Shown here piece after piece: positions 22,974-35,329 of a stretch of DNA of 64,000 nt. The notes beneath the pieces are model-generated. The model had not been told where the DNA came from, did no database searches, and saw nothing but the letters and a program-made list of their open reading frames with translations. Every line of letters starts with the position of its first letter. Within the stretch, counting starts at the first letter, position 1. The stretch comes from Yponomeuta sedellus (lineage: Eukaryota; Arthropoda; Insecta; Lepidoptera; Yponomeutidae): positions 15,498,269 to 15,562,268 of the forward strand of contig OW203725.1 in the NCBI GenBank assembly GCA_934045075.1, in the 5' to 3' direction. A program made the translations under genes and the position numbers.

Positions 22974-23213
22974 AATTCTTTGCAGTGTTCATGAAATTTT
23001 TAGTTAAAATTGTTTATAAATTGCTCGGTAATTGCAAATTAGTTTAGTCCCTAGCTCCCACACTAAGCTTAGCCTGAGTTATTAGTGCCGTTAAAGTTAA
23101 TAATAGCTTACATACAGAATTCAGTTTCGTGATTCCTAAGACCCATAACCTGGGCCTTGATATAATTAATGCGAGTGGCCGTTTTGGCATAAATGATATC
23201 TAATCCAATCCAA

Positions 23214-23712
23214 TTTTATACTCAATTTTCATTACTTCTAGACTTACGACTAGACTAACAATAATAGTCTAAATAGATAAACATAACATAACAAGACCTC
23301 ACGCCTGTATCACATAGGGGTAGGCAGCGACTAGGGACTGCCACTTGCTACGATCCTGACAGATCACCTTCGTTTCATCAACGTTTATCAGTCGTTGCAT
23401 GCAGGCACGCTGGTTTCGGATACTTTTTACGCTGCCCTTTGCTAATTTCTCAATTCAAGTTTTATTTTATACTCAATTTTCATTACTTCTAGACTTACGA
23501 CTAGACTAACAATAATAGTCTAAATAGATAAACATAACATAACAAGACCTCACGCCTGTATCACATAGGGGTAGGCAGCGACTAGGGACTGCCACTTGCT
23601 ACGATCCTGACAGATCACCTTCGCTTCATCAACGTTCATCAGTCGTTGCATGCATGCACGCTGGTTTCGGGTACTTTTTACTTGCCCTAGCTGATTTCTT
23701 AGCTGAATTGTT
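23214..23712 (-). repeat. Tandem duplication of an RTE-LINE ORF 3' end
   Basis: Two copies (about 23214-23464 and 23465-23712, period about 251 bp). On the minus strand each encodes a degenerate RTE-type reverse transcriptase C-terminus; recognisable residues include DRSKWQSLVAAYP. A short third piece (TAGACTTACAACTAGAC) lies near 23724. Both copies are dead fragments. Confidence 0.6.
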
Positions 23713-23729
23713 ATTTTTATTTTCTAGAC

Positions 23730-24517
23730 TTACAACTAGACTAAAGAGATGCCCTTTTTAATTTCTAATAACACAACCACGGCTTTCAAAGCACCCGGAT
23801 TTCAGCGTGTATATCCACAGTTTTTTTTATCTATTGTTTCATGTGAAGGTCGTAAGTAAGTTCTTCTTTCACTTCACGCACGATTAGGTTATCGCGCAAA
23901 TAAAACAGCTTTTTAGGAGAAAAATGGTTGCCAACCTTGAAAATAATACATATCCAGGTAACTTTTTATGTGCTCCTTGAGCTATGATGGTGGGTAATGA
24001 GAAATTCTGTAAAGCCGGGAAAAGATATACCTTTAATACAACGGTTGCCGCAACCGTCTATTTTACAGTTTAATCAAATTTCTAATAAGATGTCGAGTAA
24101 TAATTCTTGGGCGGGAAATATATGGTCGAGGGTACAAACTGCGGGTACGGCGGCTGTTTGTGGCCAAGAATCATCCCTTAAATATGCGGTATGCGTGCTC
24201 TCTTAAGCCTACCCTTGCCTAGCCCGTCTGCTTAGTTATTTATTTCATCGCAAATCAAAAACAGACCTTCATACTAACACTTTATGGTGTAACAATTCCC
24301 TTTTTATATCTTCCAGTTAATGAGGCTGGCCTTGTTCTATGGGGCATGTATGTGCGTCAATCAGTGTTGCCTTGTTTGCTCCTTGTAAGATCGCGTGACT
24401 GCTGAGCGATGGCACGTTTGCGCGAGGTTCCGCCATGGCTTTCTGCCTACACTTATTTCACTTATTTATGACTGTACTTACGACCTAATACAAATTTGTT
24501 AACTTTATGCATGTGCT
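23730..24517. other. No gene seen
   Basis: Open frames of up to 69 codons only. No recognised family. Confidence 0.45.
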
Positions 24518-24867
24518 GAAGCGCTCGTGGCCTAGGCGAACCGAGTGATTGGAATCAATCACTTGAGTTAAGCAACAACAGGCGCGGTCAGGTGCATGAT
24601 GGGTGACCGTCCCGTGACTTCTTCTAGTGGTATTTTTCCGAGCGCTTCCGTGCTTCGCAAAGCACGTTAAGCCCTTGATGCCGGCTGTCATGTAATGGCA
24701 GTCGTTAAGCCATGTCAGAGGCCTTATGGGCGGCTTGATAACTTCTGACAGTAAGGCCCGCCACTGGCTTACAATCCTCCACCAACCCGGACTTGGCCCC
24801 CGTGGTGGAGTATGGCAGAACCTTCCTGCAATGCACCAGCAGTGGTGACATAAATATATGGGTTGAT
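24518..24867 (+). mobile_element. 5S rRNA-derived SINE, best-preserved head
   Basis: The head has GAGTTAAGCAACAACAGGCG, then GCGGTCAGG and GATGGGTGACCG, the clearest match to the 3' half of 5S rRNA in the window. The body matches copies at 106 and 3598. Confidence 0.8.
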
Positions 24868-25109
24868 AACGAAAACGATGTGTTGGCTTTGCCCAGTTTG
24901 TAGTTAGATTACATCAGCGGTCACTTCAACCTGGGGGCACGGCTTGTACACCCGCTAAGAGCAGCAGCCGAGCAGACCACTACCTGCCTTTTCGTTTGCC
25001 GATGCGTTTCTGTGAAGTTCCGTTCTTATAATACTGCGAACGAAAACAAAGAAAGGAAACCAAAGTGCTGAAAGTGTTCATGTGAACTCAGTTCATGAGC
25101 CTAGTTTTT

Positions 25110-25200
25110 AAAATATTCAAACCATGATGTCGACGCGTGGTGATTAAGCCCACAGTTTCTCTATCTCTCTCTGAGAAAAACTCTCTGGTTGATGTTTATA
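25110..25200 (+). repeat. SINE family D fragment
   Basis: GACGCGTGGTGATTAAGCCC and CTCTCTCTGAGAAA, the reverse complement of the block seen at 29080-29125. Confidence 0.55.
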
Positions 25201-25249
25201 TGCTCTATTTATATTACATTTCGTAGACCCAAAAGTATAAAATTTCAAG

Positions 25250-25471
25250 CTATACAATAAATAAATAATAAATATACATGGACATGTTACACAGATCTCG
25301 TTAGCCCCATAATAAATACAACTAAATAACTTGTGTTACAGGTGCTAACTCGACGATAGATTTAATAGAATAGATACGTAGATAACATCCAGTTTGCCCC
25401 GGCCGGGGATTTAACCCGAGATCTTCGGATTTAAAGTCAGCGTGTTAAACCGCTGCGCTACCGAGGCCGTC
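25250..25471 (-). mobile_element. tRNA-SINE family C, copy 1
   Basis: On the minus strand the tRNA-like head begins GGCCTCGGTAGCGCAGCGG and has a B-box-like GGGTTAAATCCCC. The tail carries TAACACAAGTTATTTAG and GCTAACGAGATCTGTG, matched at 44510-44640. The acceptor ends pair (GGCC...GGCC), but the body and A-rich tail mark it as a SINE. Confidence 0.65.
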
Positions 25472-25507
25472 AAACTAATTATACTTGTAAAAAAATATAC
25501 ATTATAC

Positions 25508-25640
25508 TTTAAAAAAACCTATTTAGAGGCTAAAAATTCCACCCATGCCGGGATTCGAACCCGCGACCTCTGGCCAGCTTTAAATAGCTTTTTAAAATTG
25601 TCCTTAGCACGGGTTAGTGCATAAAAAAAAAAGAATATAA
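25508..25640. mobile_element. tRNA-SINE family A, truncated inverted composite
   Basis: A minus-strand part (to about 25575, CCGGGATTCGAACCCGCGACC) is joined to a plus-strand tail (TTTTTAAAATTGTCCTTAGC). Confidence 0.6.
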
Positions 25641-26478
25641 TACGTTATACTTGTAAAATAAACCCCAACGGTTAACATTAGCTCTTTTAATTATTATATT
25701 TTTTTTGCATTTATATGGCCCCTAAAGGTCAAATCGCACTAGAGTAGCGGCACGTAGCTCGGCGCGGTGGGACAATTTTGCTCTCGGAGCTAATTTTGAA
25801 GCACCTCGCCCCGCGCTGCGGTGGTGCGGTTAACGCAACTACCACAGCGCGAAGCAATTATAGAAATATTGAATGAAATACGAATTATTTTAATTGTGAA
25901 ACATGCGCAGGTATAATAATGAAATGAAATGAATATACTTTATTGCACACCAGGAATTACAATTTAGAAAATAAGAAGATACAGATTAAGGTACAATTGT
26001 ACATGAAAGTTCGGTTTAGCTTTCTTGGCCGTACAGGCATACAAAAAATGTTAACATTTATAGACATCATTTATTTACAGGATTTATGTATATACAAAAC
26101 ATTGTTCATACAGCTAAAACGGAGATGGGTGGGATGTTTAGATAGGCGAGAAACTGGCCGGTGAATCAAAGTAGCTTCATAATAGTGGCTAAGATATAAA
26201 CAAAAAAGGAAAATAAAAATAAACAGGTTTACGATGGGTGGGCAGGGCAGAATACCGACCGGGTGGGCTGATGACATTGAGAAAGCGGTTGAAAAAAATT
26301 GGACAAGACTAGAGTAAAACCGGCCTTGATTCTGCTAATGTGGTACAAAGACAATTAAAAAAAATCAAAATTATTTATTTATAACAGTGGTAACAATGAT
26401 AGGGTCGAATCCTCGTTTTAAGTTTACACCTGTATTAGGAAGAATTCGCTCTTCCAGCCGATAGGTTGTACTAATTAT
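25641..26478. other. No gene seen
   Basis: AT-rich. A GC-rich hairpin-prone patch with CGCGGTGGG...CCCCGC lies near 25760-25830. Confidence 0.45.
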
Positions 26479-27406
26479 ATATGTCACCGGAAAATAACAA
26501 GATCCGTCAGTTTATAAATTTCCCAGGAAAATTATAAACCTTGCGTAGGATTGTAAACGAGAGATATATTGTATTATCTTACGCCCATATTTTCACAAAT
26601 TTATAAAGTTACCAAATTTAAGCGTAAAATAATAAGTAAGCCTTAACGAAACGCCATCTGCGCTCTGATTGGTTCAATAAGTCACGTCTAGAAATATCAT
26701 TGACGAAGTGAAATTTACCACAGAGCTACGAAAGTTTTATAGTGGTCATGACCAAAATAGTAAGAAGTCGATTCAAAAAGTCGAAAATTAAAAAAGTCGT
26801 TAAAATGATGTAAGACTATAATAAAGCTAAAGCTTTGGGACGTCGCAGTGTTGCAAACCGAAATTAGGTTCGAAGTTTCAGGATGGAGCGAGCGGAGCGA
26901 AGCTCCATCCTAGAACTTCGGGTGTTAGGTTTTTTTATATAAGAGGCGAAAAAAAAGGGTCCAGAAGAACAAAATCATTCATACAGCAAGATTTTGAGGT
27001 TAGGTTTACAGAAAATTCAACAATATATTTTTCGAAAACTACGCATCTCCGGCAAGAATGGATTGCAGGTAGGTAATCGAAACTGATCAATTTATACTGG
27101 TTTGGCAAGTTTGATCGTACCTAAGTCTATGGACACAAGCATTGCCACTGTCGACATCAATCAATCAGGGAGCAGTGTGTTATTTGCCGTATTTTATAAA
27201 AGCGTTAAATAAAAAGCTCTTCTGTGATTGGTCGAACTGTTTAGAATCTTACGAATGGATATCCGTTAGTTTATAAATTAATAAATTTGCGAAAATATGG
27301 GCGTAAAATAATACAATTTATCTCTCGTTTACAATCCTACGAAAGTTTATAAATTTCCTAGGTAATTTATAAACTTGCGGATCTTGTTATCTTCCGGTGA
27401 CATATA
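26479..27406. mobile_element. Non-autonomous DNA transposon with long terminal inverted repeats
   Basis: The left arm (26479 to about 26615) and right arm (about 27260-27406) are inverted copies. Both begin ATATGTCACCGG at the outer edge and share GATTGTAAACGAGAGAT. The interior of about 640 bp has no long ORF but has a GGATGGAGC/GCTCCATCC hairpin (26882-26911). Superfamily unassigned. Confidence 0.7.
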
Positions 27407-28129
27407 CAAATTTTTACAAACTTGACAGTTGCACTTAAGAGCTAATTTCTATTTATTTATTTTAATTAGTCAGTCCACAAAAAGTATACAAATACAAGGT
27501 ATGTGGTTTTAGATTTCATAATATTTAAATTTAGTTCACGTAGATTTACTTTTTTTTTAAGTAGGGTACAAACACTTAGGGGTTTCATTTCAATCGGCTC
27601 CCGCCCGCAAACAAACAAACAGTTGACGGTAGGCGATAAAATATCAGGAAGGATCAGATAGATCGTTTGCTCGACCTAGCCCACCCATATAATCATCAAC
27701 AATTGCATGGACATGGCGATTTAATTTCGTTGCTACTTCAAGTCTATGCGAGCACATACATCGACCGTTCTAGGCGTCAATGGTATGAAAATACACCCTA
27801 CATGTCCCGAACTATTTGTCATAGTACTATAATGCACTAACAGATTCGAGGCCCAGATAGAGAACAGTCCTAAGCCCAACAGGTGGCTCTGTTTATCGGC
27901 TGTTTATATACAAAGATTAGATGATTATGATAGGTTGGAATTATATTGAATAAGAAGATAATAATTAGAAAAATAATATTGGCGAAAAATTGAGATCCCG
28001 CTCTAAAATTGTCATATAGTAATTTTTTGAACATTATTAGTCAAACTTGTCTTGCACGGTATCTTAAAAGACAGGAGAAATTTGAGTCAGGGGGTGTATT
28101 TGGACTCATACATACTTTCAAAAACCTAT
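27407..28129. other. No gene seen
   Basis: No recognisable gene or repeat. Confidence 0.45.
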
Positions 28130-28716
28130 TTAGAGGTTAAAAATTACACCCATGCCGGGACTCGAACCCGCGACCTCTGGCTATCCGTGCCATCGCTCTT
28201 CCAACTGAGCTAATGGGTGACTCACCGGCATCAGTGAAATTTCGAACCTCTTTACAGTACTCTCTGTATTACGTACAGGCAGCGACATCTGGCTGAAGTA
28301 ATTTGCATCATTTGCAGCTCCGAGTACATACATTCTCATACATACTGCTCGGCTCCGGACCGCACCGGTCAGCTAAAGTCTGCTTCAAACTTTAACTGTC
28401 AAAGCTGTATACGCTAAGGACCAGTTTCTGAATTAAGCTAAGTAAACACTCAACTGTAGTGCTGTCTCTTTGAGCTTCCCAGAAAAGACCGTAACAGAAC
28501 GTTACTTAAGTAATTCAAAGGCTGCAAGTGATGCAAATTACTTCAGCCAGATGTCGCTGCCTGTACGTTTTACAGAGAATGTTGTAAAGAGGTTCGAAAT
28601 TTCACTGATGCCGGTAAGTCGCCCATTAGCTCAGTTGGAAAGAGCGCTGGCACGGATAGCCAGAGGTCGCGGGTTCGAATCCCGGCATGGGTGGAATTTT
28701 TAGCCTCTAAATAGGG
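28130..28716. mobile_element. tRNA-SINE family A, inverted pair enclosing another repeat
   Basis: A minus unit (28130-28310) and a plus unit (28530-28716) are inverted copies: each has the tRNA-like segment plus the upstream CAGCGACATCTGGCTGAAG block. Between them is a unit (about 28418-28515, CCAGTTTCTGAATT...GTAACAGAACGTTACTT) that recurs at 28769-28865. The plus head with B box GGTTCGAATCCC looks tRNA-like but has a non-canonical anticodon loop. Confidence 0.7.
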
Positions 28717-28768
28717 TGTATAAAATTGTTACTTAAGTATTTAAATCTAATTCGACAATTTATGTGCC

Positions 28769-28895
28769 AGTTTCTGAATTTAGATTTTCGCTAAGTAAAT
28801 ACTTAACTCTAGTGCTGTCTCTTAAAATTTCTCAGCAAAGAGCGTGACAGAACGTTACTTAGTGAAATCCTCAATTCATAAACCGGCCCTCAGAC
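28769..28895. repeat. Second copy of unit within 28418-28515
   Basis: It shares CCAGTTTCTGAATT, TAGTGCTGTCTCTT and ACAGAACGTTACTTA with the earlier unit. Confidence 0.6.
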
Positions 28896-28969
28896 ACTTG
28901 ATGGTAACGTAATAATTACGTAGAAAAAAAAACAAGAAGAACGGCAAAAGAATGTTGAAACAAGAATAA

Positions 28970-29026
28970 TGTTGAAATCCAAGACCTGGTTTTTTTTTTG
29001 TCCGCAGCCGGGGTTTGAACCCGGGA
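28970..29026 (-). repeat. tRNA-SINE family B fragment
   Basis: CCAAGACCTGG, a T-run and GGTTTGAACCCGGGACC: the head/body junction on the minus strand, interrupted by the family D copy that follows. Confidence 0.6.
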
Positions 29027-29340
29027 CCATAGTCTATACACGTCCCACTGCAGGGCACAGGCCTTTTCTCTGAGAGAAAGAGAGAGAGTATAGGCTTAAT
29101 TACCACGCGTGCCCGCCGCGCATTGACAATTTCAAGCGCTGAAGTATTTGAATACTTCTGACACTCAGGTTTCCTCATGATGTTTTCCTTCATGGTCAGC
29201 AAGTGGTATTGCTACCATACCTTCGAAATGTACTTAACTTCTAAAAAGTCATTGGTATACGCCCACACTGGGAATCGAACCTGCTTCTCTCCTTCCGATT
29301 CCAATGGTGCCGCCCACTGGGCAGCCGCTGCTTTTATGGT
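29027..29340 (-). mobile_element. tRNA-SINE family D, near-complete copy
   Basis: The tRNA-like head lies at about 29268-29340 on the minus strand (B-box complement GGGAATCGAACC). The body carries GAGAGAAAGAGAGAGAGTATAG, TTAATTACCACGCGTGCC and TTCCTCATGATGTTTTCC. Confidence 0.65.
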
Positions 29341-30854
29341 TTTTCGTTTTTATTTTACGATATCTACTTAGCAGAAGTTTATTAAATTCACAGAATTACA
29401 TAGTGCAAGTTGAATTTGTATGTGTATCTCTCTGGCGAGTGGCTAGAGCCGACTAACGGGCGGTTGTAGTGTGAACGACAATGCAATGTCAGGACAAGCA
29501 GCGAAGCTCGGTGCTTGGCCCGTACATACACGCTCAACCAATGCCCAATGTCGCATCAATGCCCAATATGGAAGAATTACCGCTATCCTTCTACATGGTA
29601 TAAGTATTATGTATCAGACAGCGCCACTACAAGCCCAAAAATACAAGATTTTCAAAAGTTTTAGAGTTAAATTTGTCGAATAAAAAAGGCAAATTGATGT
29701 GTTTCAGAAATTGCAAATTATTTGAAGTAATGCTTGCTGTATGGGTCATAGTTTAGTGCAACGTATACTGAAATACTTTCCTTAGTTCCAGTGTGGTATT
29801 TAGAGAGCCCCGTTATGATCTCATAAAATAGCCTTAGAGAAGCCTTAGAGACCTCGCTTGCTAAACGTGTAGCAACGTGTAGGTTTTAATTGTACAATAC
29901 TTGTATTTTAAACCTTCCTAATCCGCATTGTAACAAATTGTTTCGAGCGGACGACTTGACAGAAACTCCGTCCTGGCTTGTTAAACTGACGACAAATGTA
30001 AAAAAATATATTACGTAAATGTCAAAGATCGTAGTACCAGTTACCTAATATTGGTTATCATGGGACAAAGGTTTTTATACATTTTTAATGCTGTACAAGA
30101 CTGTAGAGTTCTAATACAACTTTATCTAACAGCCCATATTCATCCACTGTCGGACATAAGCCAGGACTTTGAAATAAGGAGAGCGCTTAAAAAAAAATTC
30201 CAGTATGGTAAATAAATGAAAGCAGTATGTTACCATACAATAAAAGCAGGTAATAACTTTTCCGCTTGAAAAGAAAAAGGCCTTTGTACGTAGCCGTAGC
30301 CTCCTAAGAAAAGATAGCCCTAAATCACTATTACATAGGTAAGTATATTATTTATCCCAGCAGAGAAAGGAGACGCAGGTGACCGCAAGCCAAAAAAACG
30401 ATTACGAGATTATTATAAGCGTCCGGAAATGTGCCACATAATTTTAGTTAATTGTTGGCTTAGTAACTTGTAGTTGCCCCTCCCCCCAAAGACCGACGAG
30501 ACCGTGAGGCAATTTACAAACTCGAAAATCGCGGAAGTTCGTTAATTATATTCGACGGGGGGTAGGCTGCGGGGCGGCGGGACTCACTTTTATTGACAAT
30601 TAAGACAGGGCTGGGCCGCTCCGCGCGCCTTATTGCCCGCTGCGGTCGCTGTTCGAACAGGACCGCACTTGGCCGTACTAATTGTATTGATTTATTGAGG
30701 CCTGCGAAATGATAACATGCTCCATTTCCAGCCCCATCCATCGCCGATTGCTCGCACAGCCAGCACCAACTGGAGGGTTCTTGCGATGACTAATAATGAA
30801 ATATGGATGACTTTAATAACGCTGTATCACATCACACTAATATTGTACTTCTTC
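29341..30854. other. No gene; one CpG-rich patch
   Basis: 30540-30690 is CpG-rich (GGGGTAGGCTGCGGGGCGG and GCTCCGCGCGCC) and could be a promoter or exon. No consistent frame was found. The rest is unassigned. Confidence 0.4.
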
Positions 30855-31011
30855 ACGTCTAAACGGCTGGAGCAATTTAATAAAATTTGGTTTGGAGTTA
30901 GCTGACACCCTGGATTCACTCATAGGCTACGTGTTACTGCGGGAAAATATTTTATTCCCATGAGAAAATCGATAAACCGCGGGTCACACCGCGGGGCACA
31001 GCTAGTTTAAT
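30855..31011 (+). repeat. LINE 3' end
   Basis: AACGGCTGGAGCAATTTAAT...GGGTCACACCGCGGGGCACA...GCTAGT, a recurrent 3'-terminal sequence of lepidopteran non-LTR elements. Confidence 0.55.
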
Positions 31012-31989
31012 ATTAAACTAGATAATTTGCACAGTAACTCTTACTGTTATTAGTCGTGTTTAGTAAACAAATAATTGGCAAGTGGTGACCCAAAAGAAAT
31101 TTATTTAATAGGATAGGTCGAAATTAATAAATATCGAAAAAGTTGTAAAGCGGTATGTAGGATCATAAAGCGGTTAAGAGCGTATTTGGAACAAATATAT
31201 AGAGTTTGACCTGCTGTAGACTGTACGGGGATGGTAGAATTTCACATTACAACAATAATATAGCTATTATAAAAGTTTGTTGATAGTTTTCCTTGTTAAA
31301 GGAAAAGGAAAACATCGATAGATAGCAAACCCGTTGGTGTAAGTTGTACGCAAACAACTAATATACCTACTCGAAAAACTCCTAAAGTAGGGCATGTATC
31401 GCGTTACATAGAGTAGACTCAATTTTGTATTCATAGAGAATCTGGGACACCAAGTAAGCCAAAATGGCGAATATAAAAATGAGTTAAGTGGTAGTAAAGA
31501 CCGGCAGTGGCGATCTTCGATATTATGTTTAACTTTGCCGTTTAATAGATTACAAAAAAAACTGCCTACTTTGATTAAGATTATTACTCGAGTCCTTCAT
31601 CGTTAAAATACCTTTTCCCAACCTTGGGTTATTTGTTTACTTCTAAGACCGTTTTTCTTTTATCTAAGCCCTAGAAATGTAAGCTTGACGGATAATATTT
31701 CGAAGAGCCATCCTCTTTTATTGTATGAATTTTCTATTGAACCTCTCCGAATGTCTCCTTTCCGCTGCGTATCACTGTATAAACGTGCAATAAAATAAGA
31801 CGAGACAATTCATAGCGTACTTTCACAGCTTAAATCAAAATACTATACGCAGCAGGCAGCAGTTTATTACACACGCCCAACGATTCGCCACTGAAATCGA
31901 CATCCGTAAAATTTTGTAGCGGGATTCTACAGTTTTTAAATAAACGGCTTGAAGCAAGTCGCGTTTGTGCAGTAAGTTTATTTTTATTT
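31012..31989. other. No gene seen
   Basis: No gene or named repeat recognised. Confidence 0.45.
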
Positions 31990-32175
31990 ATTAAGGAAGA
32001 TAACTCAAAACGTCGTAAGGAAACCTGAGGTGTTCACATACATACCTCAGTACTTGAAATTAGCTATCCACGGTGGGCACGCGTGGTGATTAAGCCCTTA
32101 TTCTCTCTTTCTCTCTCGCTCTGAGGGAAGGCCTGTGCTCTGCAGTCGGACGTATTTGGGCTGGATTGTAAGTTG
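31990..32175 (+). repeat. SINE family D fragment
   Basis: Plus-oriented tail: CGTAAGGAAACCTGAGGTG, GGGCACGCGTGGTGATTAAG and CTCTCTCGCTCTGAGG. Confidence 0.6.
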
Positions 32176-32407
32176 TAAGTAAGGAAGACAATCATAATTG
32201 TTGTTTGTTTGATTACAACAGCGGTGTTCTCTTTTTAAAATCTGCAAACTTTTATTACATTTCATTCAGTGAGAGCGGGCTGAAAATCAGCGCTGTGATG
32301 ATGCATGCACTCACAGCACTAAGCAGAGCCCTATCCTTTTTATCACATATTTGTCTCTAATTTTTTGTCATAGTAATCATATGTTCTCTAATCTGTGTGT
32401 GATAATT

Positions 32408-32660
32408 TGATAAATAAACATTTTTCAATTTAAATTTAAATTTCAATAACATAACATTTGCATACAGGCACATACATTGCTTCTGGCCCCACACTAGGAT
32501 ACCCTGTGTCGTGGGAACCAGAAACAACGACATCACAAACATGTAAACATCCATGACCTGGGTTTTTTTTTTCTTGTCCCCAGCCGGGGTACGAACCCGG
32601 GACCTCTAGCGCATCTGCATGGAAGGCAGATGCGCTACCGCTACGCCACAGAGGTCGTCC
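32408..32660 (-). mobile_element. tRNA-SINE family B, full-length minus copy
   Basis: Head at about 32580-32660 (minus) with GTGGCGTAGCGGTAGCGCA and GGTTCGTACCCC. It has a ten-base internal duplication-like hairpin around the anticodon arm, the body GTTTACATGTTTGTGATGTC and the tail TGCCTGTATGCAAATG. Confidence 0.75.
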
Positions 32661-32864
32661 ATAATTTATGACAGGAATTTTTGAAAACCGGCGTTAACAT
32701 CCGTCTTTTGAGTATGAGTATTTTAGTGAAATCGATTTTTATTCATATTTATACAAATATTTACGTACAATACTGTAATTCGTATGTGGCTTTATTCAAG
32801 CGGTTGCTTCGAAATTGCGTAAACATGAAAAATAGAGCAGATCTAAATAATCCATGGAGGTTTT

Positions 32865-32906
32865 CAGTTAACACCATGGTTAACTGAAACCCGTTAACCA
32901 TGGTGT
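32865..32906. repeat. Overlapping alternative hairpins
   Basis: CAGTTAAC (32865-32872) pairs with GTTAACTG (32879-32886). Alternatively ACACCATGGTTAAC (32871-32884) pairs with 32893-32906. The two folds exclude each other. Confidence 0.75.
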
Positions 32907-34513
32907 AATGTACAAGTAAACACGATTTAATTAAGGGGTTTCAATTTGTGTGCATTCCTTAACACGTAGCGTGGTGCGTACATTTCGCAAAACAAATAGT
33001 TCCGGGCTACGCATTTAACTTTACCTTTTACTGAAAGTAAAATAAAGACAGTAAGAATTAATAGCACTTAATTTTAGTGAAATCAATTAAGTGAAAAAGC
33101 TTTTATTCAAAATAACACAGAAAATGCGGCTTAAAGTACGTTACAAGTTAAACGAGGTACTCATTTCAAAATCTAGATAATTTTCGAGAAAAATGGACAA
33201 AAAACTTCAAATTTAGTCTCCTCATCAAAGTTCTTAATTAACACAGTTTACATAATTATTAAAAACATACAACTCATGCACTGTACTGGCTTTCATTCCA
33301 GACGTCATTGTCATCTAAATAATCCTTTTGATTGTTTAGAATAGAAGTTTGATTTTGGAACGCAGACTACTTGACAGAGTTGACAGTTGTCACATGAGTC
33401 TGTCCACACTTGGACCCCTTGTTTTTTGCTTGTAAAGCGTGTGGAGCGTTTCTTGGCCCAAATTGATGTGGCAATTAGATTGCCGGGCTTGTATCTTTGT
33501 GTGGAGTACGAAATCAGTCCAGGGACGGTTTCCGTAGTGTCAGTGCTGTTGTTGGGCGACGGATCGCCCAAAATAGTGAATACAATTGTTGATAAAACGC
33601 GGTGTCGTGAAAGTGCACTGCAGGTACGTAGCTTTCTGGGGAAAGAGCTCTTGGGGATAGACGGGGAAGTCTAGGGATCCCTAAACCTCAGTGCACCCAC
33701 CTCGGGCGGCGGCGAGAGGCGTCGACGCGGACAGACTGTAAGTGTTAGCATTAGTTTTTAGTATTAGTTTTTAATTGGGTCCTTTACCCAACAATGATAT
33801 AGTAGCCCTTTTGGCACAAAGTGTACTTTACTCATTTTTTGAGTTTGCGTTTCAGACAAACTTAATATATCTTCAAGGATTTTATTATAAAAACGTATAC
33901 AATGCACTATGAAGGATGTATTAACATTTGCCAACCTAAATCGCGGGATAGAAAGTTTATGTTTATTTCTATAAATACTAGCATTTACATTGTGTTGGCT
34001 ACAGTTTAAAAGTTACTGATATTTTTCCTGACGTACGTAATGTTTTCAAAAATATACTGACTGGCAGCGTCAGGATCTTAGTTTCTTCTTGTGTCACTTT
34101 GTATCTTTAAATGTTTTATATGATGTACACTGGTATACAATAAAGAATATTCTTATCTTAACTTACAATTTATCTCCACAACTTATATTTATAGAAACCA
34201 GCTGTGATGGACAAATCCTACTCAAAAGTCAAATATAAATCATCGTTAATATAGCTATGAAGTAATTTATTGAAAAACAAAACAGAAGTTTTTCCTTTAT
34301 CTCGTTGAATAAGAATTTTCGGAATTAAATTGAATGGTGTCGTGTCGTGTCTGCTATTAATCATGAGGGTTCAGACTTGTTCGCGAATACCTTGTGAACT
34401 TTCTTTCCCTTATATTTTCATTTCTTTAGCGAAATTCGTGTTTCATTTTGACAACAGTCACATATTAGATACCTACTGAAAGGGGGATTATCTCCCAATA
34501 GGGTTCTATTAAT
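32907..34513. other. No confirmed gene; possible exon-like segment
   Basis: 33387-33735 contains a 95-codon open frame, CAG|GTACGT at about 33620 and ACT|GTAAGTG at about 33738, plus a GC-rich end (GGGCGGCGGCGAGAGGCG). It may be host 5' exons or the 5' end of a LINE; I could not choose. Confidence 0.25.
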
Positions 34514-35103
34514 TTCTTAAGTCTATACTATTTTTATTTTTAATGCACTAACCCGCGCTAAGGAACAAATTTAAAAACCTATTTAGAGGCTAAAAATTTC
34601 ACCCATGCCGGGATTCGAACCCGCAACCTCTGGCTATCCGTGCCAGCGCTCTACCAATTGAGCCAATGGGCGACTCACAGCATCAGTGAAATTTCGAACC
34701 TCTTTACACTATTATCTGTATTACGTACAGGGGCAGCGACATCTGACTTAAGCAAATTGCATTACTAAATAGGTTTTTAAATTTGTTCCTTAGCGCGGGT
34801 TAGTGCATTAAAAATAAAAATAGTATAATCATGTGGGTACAGTGATATCGTTCCGATGTTAAACCTAACTGCAAAGTAGGTAGTCGGGGCTGTAAGTAAT
34901 GCAATTTGCTTAAGTCAGATGTCGCTGCCTGTACGTAATACAGATAATAGTGTAAAGAGGTTCGAAATTTCACTGATGCTGTGAGTCGCCCATTGGCTCA
35001 ATTGGTAGAGCGCTGGCACGGATAGCCAGAGGTTGCGGGTTCGAATCCCGGCATGGGTGAAATTTTTAGCCTCTAAATAGGTTTTTAAAATTCTTAAGTC
35101 TAT
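34514..35103. mobile_element. tRNA-SINE family A, complex inverted composite with target duplication
   Basis: Flanked by TTCTTAAGTCTAT at 34514-34526 and 35091-35103. The left part is a minus unit (34527-34760) followed directly by an inverted copy of its own outer 60 bp (34770-34830). The right part (about 34893-35090) is a plus unit inverted relative to the left. Both tRNA-like segments keep B boxes (GGTTCGAATCCC). Confidence 0.75.
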
Positions 35104-35329
35104 TTTTGTAGGTTCCTTATATGTCCTTTTTTGTGGGTATGGATGTCGTTTATGTGTGTCGAATTTAATCCGAAGTCCATTGTTCAATGTTGATGTATTG
35201 CATTTTCATTTCATAATAAAATGTTACGTAATAATTTTAGATTATATATATAATGATGATGTTATAAAAAATCTTTCGGTTACTTTTTTAATAAACGATG
35301 TCCTACCTGGCACTATAAGAATACATTTT

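Noticed and set aside
28618..28692. Apparent tRNA gene (plus strand, GCCCATTAGCTCAG...)
   Set aside because: The acceptor and T arms pair, but the anticodon loop lacks T33. The segment recurs with the same flanks at many sites, so it is a SINE head.
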